Source of the DNA: Bacteroidota bacterium
GTDB lineage: Bacteria; Bacteroidota; Bacteroidia; Chitinophagales; UBA8649
NCBI GenBank assembly: GCA_002862745.1
Contig: PKDX01000041.1
Span: 1-40,481 of the forward strand
Direction: 5' to 3'
DNA length: 40,481 bases
Part shown: positions 9,248-17,545 of the stretch, piece by piece
Layout: each line of letters begins with the position of its first letter
Position numbering within the stretch: the stretch's first letter is position 1
The notes under the pieces: model-generated
What the model was told of the DNA's origin: nothing
Seen by the model: only the letters and a program-made list of their open reading frames with translations
Databases searched by the model: none
Translations under genes and position numbers: made by a program

Positions 9248-11120
9248 ATTGTGATTCGTTGGGTTTGCTCAAGAGGAAAAACAGTCCAGTTAGCAGCCCG
9301 AATCCCAAGATAAAATTGACGTACCAAGGACTTCCAAAGGCATAAAGGACGCATCCACAAAAGAAGCTTACACCACCGACGAGCAGTGCATAGGGAAGTT
9401 GTGTTCGAACGTGGGTAACATGATCACATTGGGTCGCCATCGATGACATCACCGTCGTGTCAGAAATTGGTGAGCAGTGGTCTCCCATAACAGAGGCGCA
9501 TAAAACTACGGAGATAATCTGAAGGAGTACGGGCATATAGACTGCTGGATCGGTATTTGCTCCGCCATCTGTCGCTAGACTCAATACTACGGGAATGCAA
9601 AGTGGGTATAAAATGGCCATGGTAGACCAACTTGACCCGGTAGAGAAGCTCACTAAAGCTGCAAGGATAAATACTACTGCGGGCATCCATTCAACCGGCG
9701 TAGACGAAGGAATAAGATCACTTAGAAAGTCTGCCGTATGCAAGTGGTCAATGGTTACTGCAAGCATCCAAGCAAAGACTAACACAAGGACACCCGTCAT
9801 CATGGAGGATATCCCTCCCATAATATCTTCTACCGTATTATGCAGATTTCTTACTCGGCTAAAAAGATTAATGACAATGGCGGTCGTTACCGAGAGCAAA
9901 CTTCCCCAAAGCAAAGCGAGATAACTATCACTTGCTCCCACAACCTCCATGAGATTGGAGGCGTCACCGCGACTCCCTGTAAAGATGATTCCAAAAACGA
10001 CTCCTCCAACAAGCATGAGCAAAGGGATTAGCGCTAAGTAAGGTTTGCTGGCTTTTTGGTCTTTGGAATCTACAGTATCACTTCCCTTGGATTCTTTAGT
10101 TTGGGCAAGCGCATCTTCCTTATGCATTGGGCCAAAGCCCCGATTGGTAAAGATTACGAGGCCAACAAAAAACAAGGTTAACACAGGATATAAAGCATAT
10201 TGCAGAGATGATAAAAAGAGACTGTATGGGCTTGCCCCAATCGTTACATAGTCTTGCATCTCAATTCCCTTTCCAATCTCACTTAGTTGCATGCCAATCC
10301 AAGTCGTTACAAGGCCTATGGCTGCCACTGGTGCTGCTGTACTATCGACGACGTAGGCAAGTTTTGCCCGAGAAATCTTTAGTTTATCAGCTAACGGGCG
10401 CATGGTCGAACCCACCACCAAGGTATTGGAGTAATCATCAAAGAAAATCGCAAGCCCCATAAGCCAGGTTGAGATCAATGCCGATTTTGCAGTTTTTGCA
10501 ACGCGTGCTATGCGGTGAACAATGGCCATCATGCCTCCATTCTTGGAGATAATGCCAACGAGTCCGCCAATAAGAAGGCTAAAGACGATAATGGATAGGT
10601 GCGAGGTGTCAACACCTCCCTCACTATTGCTTGAGGCTATAGCTTCTAAAAGGTAGGTGTCAATGATTCGAAAAAAGGCCATGGGCAAGGCCGTTATATC
10701 AAGACCTGTGAGAAGAAAGGCTCCAAGTAAGGTGCCGATAAACAAGGAGGCATAAACCTCTCGTATCCATAGTGCCAATAAGATGGCAAGCAAGGGAGGC
10801 AGCACCGAGAGCCAGGCGGGAATCAAACGGAATCGACTGCCATTATCTAAGGGAATGGATAGCAATCCAAACGGCAAATCATTGCTTTTGGCTGCGTGAT
10901 AGGTGGGTGCATTGGTGTTTGCATCTTCTATAACTAGGCTTACTTGAGCATCGCTCAAATCAAGCATAATCATCTCAATAGGTATCTTTTGGTCTGGAAT
11001 AGTCTCCTGGTCGTTGGCCAATAAAAATGCGGGGTAGAAAGAAAGTAGAAAAATCAGACTACCTTGTGTAAAAGATGTGAAGTACCTCAACTTCGACGTC
11101 AAAAAAATTGTTTGGCTCAT
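9246..11120 (-). CDS. NhaC-family Na+/H+ antiporter with exported N-terminal extension
   Basis: 624 residues from the ATG at 11120. A longer open frame reaches 11180, but that would overlap the divergent gene by 62 bases. Residues 1-35 look like a cleavable signal peptide (core L-I-F-L-L-S-F-Y-P-A-F-L-L-A). About 60 exported residues of beta-strand type follow (I-M-L-D-L-S-D-A-Q-V-S-L-V-I-E), and then a polytopic domain from about residue 100. This holds NhaC features such as F-F-D-D-Y-S-N-T-L-V-V-G-S, S-T-A-A-P-V-A-A and a late A-S-V-M-G-D-H-C-S-P-I-S-D-T-T-V segment. The family exchanges sodium for protons across the inner membrane; some relatives carry amino acids or malate/lactate, so the true substrate is open. 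The start codon shares CATG with the divergent propeller gene. Confidence 0.8.
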   Translation of the reverse strand: MSQTIFLTSKLRYFTSFTQGSLIFLLSFYPAFLLANDQETIPDQKIPIEMIMLDLSDAQVSLVIEDANTNAPTYHAAKSNDLPFGLLSIPLDNGSRFRLIPAWLSVLPPLLAILLALWIREVYASLFIGTLLGAFLLTGLDITALPMAFFRIIDTYLLEAIASSNSEGGVDTSHLSIIVFSLLIGGLVGIISKNGGMMAIVHRIARVAKTAKSALISTWLMGLAIFFDDYSNTLVVGSTMRPLADKLKISRAKLAYVVDSTAAPVAAIGLVTTWIGMQLSEIGKGIEMQDYVTIGASPYSLFLSSLQYALYPVLTLFFVGLVIFTNRGFGPMHKEDALAQTKESKGSDTVDSKDQKASKPYLALIPLLMLVGGVVFGIIFTGSRGDASNLMEVVGASDSYLALLWGSLLSVTTAIVINLFSRVRNLHNTVEDIMGGISSMMTGVLVLVFAWMLAVTIDHLHTADFLSDLIPSSTPVEWMPAVVFILAALVSFSTGSSWSTMAILYPLCIPVVLSLATDGGANTDPAVYMPVLLQIISVVLCASVMGDHCSPISDTTVMSSMATQCDHVTHVRTQLPYALLVGGVSFFCGCVLYAFGSPWYVNFILGFGLLTGLFFLLSKPNESQ

Positions 11121-13302
11121 GAGGAGACAAGATAGAAAAAGCCCTCCGTTTATTTTTTGTGCCTGGCTATTCTTGTGCACGATATGCAGTGCAACGGCAC
11201 AAATGCAGTTGTATCCCTACACGTTGCCGGCGGTTTCTAATGCAGAGGTGCTATCCAATCCATGGACGGGGGGATTTGACTTGCCTCAGTGGTCGATGGG
11301 TGACCTGAATCAAGATGGAATCGAAGAGCTTGCTGTTTTTGATCGAGCCGGCGATTCCTGGCTGATTTTTTCATGGGAGAATGGCGCATGGGTTGCTAGG
11401 CCTGAGTTGGCCTTGAAAATGCCAGCTTGTCGGTCTTTTGCTTTGTTACGAGATTACAACGGAGATGGAATTGCGGACATATTTACCCATACTACTGGGG
11501 GGATTCGTTTGTATCGCGGGTCAAATGAGGGGCTTTATACCTCCTTTTCTATTGAATCCAATCTCATAGAGTACAATACTGGATTTGGGAATTCAAACAT
11601 CTACAATCGAAGTATTGATATTCCTCATATAGGGGATATGGACAGTGATGGCGATCTAGATATCTTATCCTTTGAAGTCATTGGGACGACCTTGCCATTG
11701 TATAAAAATTTAAGTGCTGAACTAGGCTACGCTGGAGACAGTTTATTGTTTGTTCAGGAAGATCCCTGTTGGGGTGATTTCAAAGAAAGCGAAACAGATA
11801 ATGCCATTCAGTTGGCCTTTGCTTGTGATGGTAAAAGTGCTGGGCCCAAGCATGCCGGGTCTACTGAATTAGCCTTTGATGGCGATGGTGACGGTGATCT
11901 CGACTTAGTGCTAGGGGATATCTCATCTCGTGGCTTGACCTACTTAGAAAATATTGGTGGGGGAGTAGATAGTATGATTAATGTTGACTACACGTTTCCG
12001 TCGAATAGTCTGTCAGTTGATATACCGATTTTTCCTGCGGCTTATGTTATTGATGTCGACATGAATGGTGTAGAGGATCTTGTGGTTTCACCCAATGGAT
12101 ACTCTAGGTATTTCAATTTGAACAATGCCTGGCTATATCGTTTCGATGAAAATACAACGCCGAATTTTGTATTTGACAGGCAGGATTTTCTAATAGAAAC
12201 CACCCTCGATTTAGGAAGTAACAGTTATGGGATTTTCTATGATGTAGATGAAGATGGATTGCAAGATTTACTCCTGTCGGGATCGTCAATCTATCGCGCT
12301 ATCGGGGACGAGTCAAACGGTCAAATTGCCTATTATAGAAATATAGGAAGTGCGACTAGTCCAGCATTTACGCTAGAATCTGAGGATTGGCTTGGACTTT
12401 CTTTGCTTGGCTATTTCCGCTATCGCCCATGTTTTGGTGACATTGACAATGATGGATTGGATGATATGCTTTTGGGTAACAGCGAAGGGCGGTTGATTCA
12501 TTTTGAACGCAATGCAGCAGGAAGTTTTGTATTTGATACGACGTTTTATTGTGCAATAGATGTTGGGAATTCATCACATCCAACCTTGTATGATGTAGAT
12601 GACGATGGCGATCTTGATTTAGTTGTTGGTAAGGAATACCTCGGTCAAGTTGATTTTTATCCAAACGTAAATCCATTGAATCCTTCTCCGTTTGAGTCCG
12701 ATTCTTTGAATAGCAATTTTGGGGGCATCAGTGTTTCAGAGGCTGGCTTTCTTATTGGGAATGCTTCTCCCCATTTCATAGAGCGTAATGGAGAGGTTTT
12801 ATTATTGGTTGGAGGTAGCTCAGGAAAAACAACCGCATATGCGTTGGATTCGGATAGCTTGTTTTCTGGGAGCTTTTCCATAGAGGCAGAGCAATGGGGT
12901 GGAATCGACGTTGGAACTGAGGCGGCGCCATTTGCTCATGACATTAATAGTGATGGTTTTACGGATGTACTCTATGGAAATCGTCGAGGAGGATTGAGCT
13001 TGTATTCGACGATAGTTACCGATTCTTCCCAGATCTTAAGCCTTTCAAATAGTGATTTCGAGGGCGGTTTCGCGTTGTATCCTAATCCTGCTTATTCTCA
13101 GTTAAGTCTTTCTGGGATTTCATCAAAGAATGCTGAGATTAAGATCCTTGATTTGCAGGGAAGGACTCTTCATAAGCTTTCTGGCTTTTTCAGTGGTGAA
13201 GAAGTTTCAGTAGACATTTCATTTTTGGAGAAGGGAACATATTTAGTCATCCTATCAGATGGAAGTTCTTGTAAGCTTGCTAGACTTTTTACAAAGTATT
13301 AA
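11119..13302 (+). CDS. Secreted FG-GAP/VCBS-repeat beta-propeller with T9SS sorting domain
   Basis: 727 residues. The ATG at 11119 is chosen because it places a basic n-region (R-R-Q-D-R-K) directly before the hydrophobic core and a T-A-Q cleavage site; an upstream in-frame ATG at 11077 would bury the signal. At least nine calcium-loop motifs of the D-x-D-x-D-G type follow (such as G-D-L-N-Q-D-G, G-D-M-D-S-D-G-D-L-D, D-G-D-G-D-G-D-L-D, Y-D-V-D-D-D-G-D-L-D, H-D-I-N-S-D-G), spaced as in an integrin-like propeller. A type A sorting domain closes the protein (F-A-L-Y-P-N-P-A-Y, then L-Q-G-R). It should be exported by T9SS and bind calcium; the ligand is unknown. No enzyme domain was seen. Confidence 0.85.
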   Translation: MRRQDRKSPPFIFCAWLFLCTICSATAQMQLYPYTLPAVSNAEVLSNPWTGGFDLPQWSMGDLNQDGIEELAVFDRAGDSWLIFSWENGAWVARPELALKMPACRSFALLRDYNGDGIADIFTHTTGGIRLYRGSNEGLYTSFSIESNLIEYNTGFGNSNIYNRSIDIPHIGDMDSDGDLDILSFEVIGTTLPLYKNLSAELGYAGDSLLFVQEDPCWGDFKESETDNAIQLAFACDGKSAGPKHAGSTELAFDGDGDGDLDLVLGDISSRGLTYLENIGGGVDSMINVDYTFPSNSLSVDIPIFPAAYVIDVDMNGVEDLVVSPNGYSRYFNLNNAWLYRFDENTTPNFVFDRQDFLIETTLDLGSNSYGIFYDVDEDGLQDLLLSGSSIYRAIGDESNGQIAYYRNIGSATSPAFTLESEDWLGLSLLGYFRYRPCFGDIDNDGLDDMLLGNSEGRLIHFERNAAGSFVFDTTFYCAIDVGNSSHPTLYDVDDDGDLDLVVGKEYLGQVDFYPNVNPLNPSPFESDSLNSNFGGISVSEAGFLIGNASPHFIERNGEVLLLVGGSSGKTTAYALDSDSLFSGSFSIEAEQWGGIDVGTEAAPFAHDINSDGFTDVLYGNRRGGLSLYSTIVTDSSQILSLSNSDFEGGFALYPNPAYSQLSLSGISSKNAEIKILDLQGRTLHKLSGFFSGEEVSVDISFLEKGTYLVILSDGSSCKLARLFTKY

Positions 13303-13358
13303 CCCAAGTTGAATGAAATCCTGTACCACATTTCTTATTTTTAGAAAAATTTTAAACA

Positions 13359-13706
13359 ATGAAAAACATTCTTTCTTTGGGATTCACCCTTTTTCTTGCG
13401 GTAACCGTTTTTGCTGCAGGAGGTACAGAAACTCTAGTTCTTAAGACATCTGCCGTATGTGGCGGTTGTAAGACGCGCATTGAGGCGGCAGTTAACGAAT
13501 TGCCAGGTATCAAGACAGCAACCGTTGACCTTACTAACGGTTCTTTAACGGTAGCGTATAAGGATAAGAAGGTTTCTGCCGATGATATCAAAAATGCTGT
13601 TTCTATGGCGGGTTATAGTGCCAATGAAGTGGCGGCTAATCCTGAAAGCTATGAGGCTTTGCCTGCATGCTGCAAAGGGACTAAAAAGAGTTGCGGTTCG
13701 AAATAA
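13359..13706 (+). CDS. Exported heavy-metal-associated (HMA) domain protein
   Basis: 115 residues. A signal peptide (1-19, cleaved near F-A-A) puts the protein in the periplasm. Residues 24-92 form an HMA ferredoxin-like fold with the metal-binding pair in S-A-V-C-G-G-C-K-T-R (C34, C37); the usual Met before the first Cys is Ala-Val here. The C-terminus adds a short cysteine tail (A-C-C-K-G-T-K-K-S-C, with C104, C105, C112) that could offer a second thiol site. HMA domains of this type bind Cu(I) or similar soft metals and act as chaperones or as parts of efflux systems, but no P-type ATPase or CusABC gene lies nearby. It stands alone between a propeller gene and a terminator, with 56 bases upstream. 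Confidence 0.8.
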   Translation: MKNILSLGFTLFLAVTVFAAGGTETLVLKTSAVCGGCKTRIEAAVNELPGIKTATVDLTNGSLTVAYKDKKVSADDIKNAVSMAGYSANEVAANPESYEALPACCKGTKKSCGSK

Positions 13707-13725
13707 GAAATCTGCTCATACAAGA

Positions 13726-13755
13726 AAGCCCATCCAATTGGATGGGCTTTTTTTT
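13726..13755 (+). terminator. Strong rho-independent terminator between hma gene and hsp20
   Basis: The arms AAGCCCATCC (13726-13735) and GGATGGGCTT (13740-13749) form a 10-bp stem around AATT, and T residues run from 13748 to 13755. The whole hairpin is a perfect palindrome. On the minus strand the stem is followed by TCTTG, so termination of hsp20 from the other side may be weaker. Confidence 0.9.
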
Positions 13756-13784
13756 GAAACAAATAATCTAGAATAGATGCGGTT

Positions 13785-14219
13785 CTAGCTGGCAATTGGA
13801 ATTTCTTTCCGCGCTGCTTTTTTCACCTTGACTTTGGGTAAGGTGATGGTGAGAAGGCCATGGTTCATTTGGGCTTTTACCTTGTCAATATCAATCTCTT
13901 CATTGAGCTTGAAGCGTTTGGTAAATGAGGTAGCTAATCCATTGTTTACCTCCTCTTGTTGGTCATCTTTCTCGTATTGAACAACTAATACACCCTCTTC
14001 TAACGCAAGGGATATTGATTTATTATTCAATCCAGGAAGCGCAAGACGGATGTACCAAGCGTCTTCTTCTTCATCAATTTGGCTGTGAACAGATCCTTCT
14101 TTATGAAAGCGCTCGTTGAACAAGAAGCTGGGTGAAAAGAAATCGTCATAAAACAGTCGGTTAACTTTTTTAAGATCAGCCGCCCTTTGATAATAGGGTT
14201 TTGTGTGTGTTAAAAACAT
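13785..14219 (-). CDS. Small heat-shock protein, Hsp20/alpha-crystallin family
   Basis: 144 residues, normal for the family, which forms oligomers that hold unfolded proteins in the cytoplasm without using ATP. An N-terminal aromatic arm (F-Y-D-D-F-F-S-P-S-F) leads to the alpha-crystallin domain (about 45-131), with the hallmark L-A-L-P-G-L, the late G-L-L-T-I-T-L-P-K strand and the C-terminal I-P-I anchor (140-142) that docks on neighbouring dimers. It has its own 160-base upstream region holding a tandem GACA-rich repeat (14313-14364), a candidate heat- or stress-response operator. It converges with the metal-binding protein gene. Confidence 0.9.
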   Translation of the reverse strand: MFLTHTKPYYQRAADLKKVNRLFYDDFFSPSFLFNERFHKEGSVHSQIDEEEDAWYIRLALPGLNNKSISLALEEGVLVVQYEKDDQQEEVNNGLATSFTKRFKLNEEIDIDKVKAQMNHGLLTITLPKVKVKKAARKEIPIAS

Positions 14220-14312
14220 AAATATGATTTAATGATTATGAAATATGCGATGCATAGAGCAAAGCATGTTCCAATACACTAAAGCAAGACAAAGTAGTAG
14301 TAAGTGCGCTAA

Positions 14313-14364
14313 AAAGATGACAAAAAGACAGTTTTGCTAAATAAAGATGACAAAAAGACAGTTT
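14313..14364. repeat. Two tandem copies of a GACA-containing 22-mer, period 30, upstream of hsp20
   Basis: Copies at 14313-14334 and 14343-14364 are identical over 22 bases, with a longer similar flank (GTTTTGCT versus GTTTGCT). Each contains TGACAAAAAGACAG, that is, two GACA half-sites eight bases apart. On the hsp20 coding strand this reads CTGTCTTTTTGTCA. The copies lie 94-145 bases upstream of the hsp20 ATG and just after the stop of tamL. Spacing of 30 bases is close to three helical turns. A regulator-binding role is inference. Confidence 0.7.
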
Positions 14365-14379
14365 GCTCTGGGTTTTAGG

Positions 14380-16749
14380 TTAAAATGGATAGCCTATTGC
14401 TAGGTTAAACACTAGGTTTTGCTGTCTCCAGGCTCGATCACGCCATTCGTAGGTTCCAACGCGCCATCGCTCTCCTTGGTCATAGCGAGGGTCATGCACC
14501 GGAAGCCCTACATCAAGACGAATTACAAAATATTCAAAGTCAAGACGAATACCGCCTCCCCATCCCATGGCTATGCCTCGATAGAAGTCCCTGTTAAACT
14601 GACCTCCTGGACGAGCCTCATCTCTATTATATAACCACACATTTCCTAAATCATAGAAAAGAGCCCATTTTATCCATGAATTCATTGACCAACGCAATTC
14701 GATGTTGGCTTCAAGTTTTACATCTCCTGATTGATCAAAGAAGTAGGTTGGATCCGTTAGTGTAAGTGAGTCACTGTATGTTCCAGGCCCAATGGATCGC
14801 AGCTTAAATGCACGAATACTGTTAGCACCTCCCACATAAAACTGACTGATAAATGGAATGATTGAGCTGTTTCCAAAAGGTATACCAACACCTATTAGAG
14901 CTCTTGAGGCCAGTTGTGCTTTGGTTCTGCCAATCCCTCTAGCATATTTTCCTTCGACTTCAAAACGTAAATATTGGGCGTAGGGGCGGCCAAAAATGGT
15001 ATAATCTCCGCGTTCTCTTTTTCCTTGGATGATTCGTGTAAAGCCGCTTACAAGATTTCCTGCCATCTGGGCGTCAAATCGAAAACTTTCTATATTGAGG
15101 TTGTTGTTTCGAGGGATACCTGTCCAAAGAAATGTGTAGTTCGACCCTGCGATAAGTGATTCCTGAAAACTTCTTGCCAATGAAGGAAATTGAAGGAGTT
15201 TGTCTTCAAACTCTGCAGTTCTAAACCCATCGGGCAGATAAAAGACATTCAATTGAATAGGTCTTAGAGTATGTAGTATTTTCTTATTCTTGCTCCATTC
15301 ATAAGCAACAGATGCACTGATTGTGTGCAGTCGATAGAATCGGAATCGCTGCTCAAATTTATAGCGAGTTGAGAACGTAGTGCGTATCCTAGTACTGCGA
15401 TTAAGTGGCTTAATTGCAAAGGGTAAAATGGCTTTGGGAAAGGCTTCGCTTATATCAATGACAAAATCAGCATTATTCAATGCGCCATCAATTCGGCCGA
15501 ATTCTGCATCCACACCCGCTATATTTTTAATCTGAAAAATATCGGCAAGCCGAAAGAGGTTGCGATTTGTATATCCCACACTAGTTGATACCCCTGATAA
15601 GCCTGGCTCGATCCTGTGATTGATCTCAATATCCAAGTCAAGCGATTGGTGTTTTCCTTCGGTAAGGTAGACTCGGCCAATTAGTTTATGCTTTGCGGTA
15701 TCAAGCACATTAAACTTTAAATCGATAAATCGAAATGTTCCATAGGATGCAAATCGCTGAACGGTTGGGTCATATAAAGATGCTTTAAATCGATCACCAG
15801 CATCATAAAACACTGCTTGTCGAAGGAGCATGGGTCGATAACGGAGTTTGCCATTCCAAAAAATGGAAAGTCCTTTGTAGTTTCTCTGGTGGCTTACCGC
15901 GGTATCGCTCCGTTGTTGCACTCTATAGTCTGGATATACCTCAATCGAATCAACCATCCAAATTGCATGTCCTTCACCATTGACCTGGTTGGTAATCTGC
16001 AACTCAAGGTTGATGGAAGAAACATCGCTGAAGCTGTCCAGCGTAAAGCGAATATAATCTGGGCTAAAGGCGTAAAAACCTTCATCACGAAAAATGTTGG
16101 ATAATCGCCTTCTTTCCTGGTCTAATTCATCGATACTAAACCTTGCTCCAGGTAAAACTTTGGAGTCTTTCTGATGCCTTTGAATTATAGAGTCAAGTAT
16201 GGGGTTGTTTGCATTGACTTCGACATTACCAATGTAGTAGGGTTCCTTAGGCTTAAGTATATAGGTCACCTTAGCGCGTTTGCCCATGGTGTCCGTTTTA
16301 ACCTCAATGGAGTTGTCCAAAAAACCTGCATTATACATATACTGCTGAAACGCTAAGGACGTCCTTTCAGTTAGTGTTGGGTCAAGAATGACCGGCGCTT
16401 CTCCGATAGACCGCTTTATCCAAGAACGTAAGCTTTTGCCCTGAATTTCTGTGCCATCTCCTCGTACTTCTCGTTGAAACCAAGCGCGCAAGGCCCATAC
16501 ACCAAGCAAACGTCGGTTGGGTTGCTGGAAGGGAATATCGCTTAACAACTCTTTTTGGGGTAAGCCTTCGTTAAGGCCTTTGTTTTCTTCTACGACAATC
16601 TTGTTTTTCCATACGAGATACTCTCCTTCGTTGAGGTTTCTTCTCATGGAACAGGACGAAAACATCGCGGCTATGGCAATGGTTAAGGGCAAAATATGTA
16701 TCACCCTCCATGTAAACTTTTTATTTCGTCTTACTTTAGAACCTGTCAT
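14380..16749 (-). CDS. tamL: TamL, lipoprotein form of the TamA/BamA outer-membrane assembly factor
   Basis: 789 residues from the ATG at 16749. A longer reading from a GTG at 16755 is possible but adds only two residues. A lipoprotein signal (I-A-I-A-A-M-F-S-S before C33) is followed by the family start (R-R-N-L-N-E-G-E-Y-L). POTRA-like domains lie in roughly 40-320 (for example I-G-N-V-E-V-N-A-N-N-P). A 16-strand Omp85 barrel follows to the end, with G-G-A-N-S-I-R-A-F in the late loop region and a terminal F-N-L-A-I-G-Y-P-F. In Bacteroidota TamA is replaced by a lipoprotein, TamL, working with TamB to insert or move outer-membrane proteins; tamB is not in the window. Lipidation plus the barrel favours TamL over BamA. 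Divergent from the RNA methyltransferase gene, sharing CATG. Confidence 0.8.
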   Translation of the reverse strand: MTGSKVRRNKKFTWRVIHILPLTIAIAAMFSSCSMRRNLNEGEYLVWKNKIVVEENKGLNEGLPQKELLSDIPFQQPNRRLLGVWALRAWFQREVRGDGTEIQGKSLRSWIKRSIGEAPVILDPTLTERTSLAFQQYMYNAGFLDNSIEVKTDTMGKRAKVTYILKPKEPYYIGNVEVNANNPILDSIIQRHQKDSKVLPGARFSIDELDQERRRLSNIFRDEGFYAFSPDYIRFTLDSFSDVSSINLELQITNQVNGEGHAIWMVDSIEVYPDYRVQQRSDTAVSHQRNYKGLSIFWNGKLRYRPMLLRQAVFYDAGDRFKASLYDPTVQRFASYGTFRFIDLKFNVLDTAKHKLIGRVYLTEGKHQSLDLDIEINHRIEPGLSGVSTSVGYTNRNLFRLADIFQIKNIAGVDAEFGRIDGALNNADFVIDISEAFPKAILPFAIKPLNRSTRIRTTFSTRYKFEQRFRFYRLHTISASVAYEWSKNKKILHTLRPIQLNVFYLPDGFRTAEFEDKLLQFPSLARSFQESLIAGSNYTFLWTGIPRNNNLNIESFRFDAQMAGNLVSGFTRIIQGKRERGDYTIFGRPYAQYLRFEVEGKYARGIGRTKAQLASRALIGVGIPFGNSSIIPFISQFYVGGANSIRAFKLRSIGPGTYSDSLTLTDPTYFFDQSGDVKLEANIELRWSMNSWIKWALFYDLGNVWLYNRDEARPGGQFNRDFYRGIAMGWGGGIRLDFEYFVIRLDVGLPVHDPRYDQGERWRVGTYEWRDRAWRQQNLVFNLAIGYPF

Positions 16750-17545
16750 GTCCACTTTAAGTCTTTCTCAAGTCAAACAAATCCGCGCGCTTCACTCAAA
16801 GAAGTACCGAGATAAACATAACGCTTTCCTTGTTGAAGGGCGAAAGTCTATAGAAGAATTTGTTAAGGAAGGCTGGCGCTGTTTGCAATATGTTGTACAA
16901 GATTCTAGCCAACCTATTGATGGCTTTCCTGGGGAAGTACATTTCACTGACCATAAGACGATGAAATCCATCTCAGCATTATCGTCTGCTTCTGATCATC
17001 TCGCAGTTTTTCAGCGTAAACAAAGTGGCATGAATGCCTCTTCTAGGATATGGGTGGCACTTGATCAACTGCAAGATCCAGGAAATCTAGGGACGATTAT
17101 TCGAACGATGGATTGGTTTGGGTGTCATCATCTTGTACTTAGTGAAGGATGTGTGGATGTGTTTAACCCCAAGGTGGTTCAAGCGAGCATGGGTTCCCTT
17201 AGCCGAGTTTCGGTTCGTCAACAAACTCGCAAAGAATGGAAGGATTTGTTTGATGGTCGCCATATTTTCTTTGCCGACCTTGAGGGGCTTTCATTTACCA
17301 GTCCTGGGCTCACTAATCAGCTAAGTTCTCCGTTGGGATTACATCCGCTGGTTCTTGTAATGGGTAATGAGGGTAATGGGATTCATCCTTCCACACGTGC
17401 GTCGGTTGATTACACCTCGATTACTATTCCACGAGGTGCATCCCAAAAGTCAAAAGCAGAGTCACTGAATGCTGCTATGGCGACGGGAATAATGCTCGCT
17501 CATTTTAGTTCGATGCGCGACTCAGGAAAGGCTGATAGCCACTGA
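16748..17545 (+). CDS. RNA 2'-O-methyltransferase, SpoU/TrmH family
   Basis: 265 residues from the ATG at 16748; the frame is open further upstream, but that extension lies inside tamL and lacks family features. The N-terminal substrate-binding domain (K-Y-R-D-K-H-N-A-F-L-V-E-G-R-K) and the SPOUT domain are complete: D-P-G-N-L-G-T-I-I-R-T (N113, R119), V-M-G-N-E-G-N-G-I (204-212) and S-L-N-A-A-M-A-T-G-I (N241). It should methylate a ribose in rRNA or tRNA; the target is unknown. It is the second SpoU-type enzyme in the window besides RlmB. The last 46 bases overlap the convergent end of aroA, and the tail after residue 255 (S-M-R-D-S-G-K-A-D-S-H) lies largely in that overlap. Confidence 0.85.
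   Translation: MSTLSLSQVKQIRALHSKKYRDKHNAFLVEGRKSIEEFVKEGWRCLQYVVQDSSQPIDGFPGEVHFTDHKTMKSISALSSASDHLAVFQRKQSGMNASSRIWVALDQLQDPGNLGTIIRTMDWFGCHHLVLSEGCVDVFNPKVVQASMGSLSRVSVRQQTRKEWKDLFDGRHIFFADLEGLSFTSPGLTNQLSSPLGLHPLVLVMGNEGNGIHPSTRASVDYTSITIPRGASQKSKAESLNAAMATGIMLAHFSSMRDSGKADSH

Noticed and set aside
11121-11180. Longer antiporter start at 11180
   Set aside because: It would overlap the signal peptide region of the propeller gene and place 20 extra residues before a good signal peptide; the ATG at 11120 is simpler.
16517-16747. Possible 77-residue N-terminal extension of the SpoU methyltransferase
   Set aside because: The extension lies antisense inside tamL and has no family features; the conserved protein begins at 16748.
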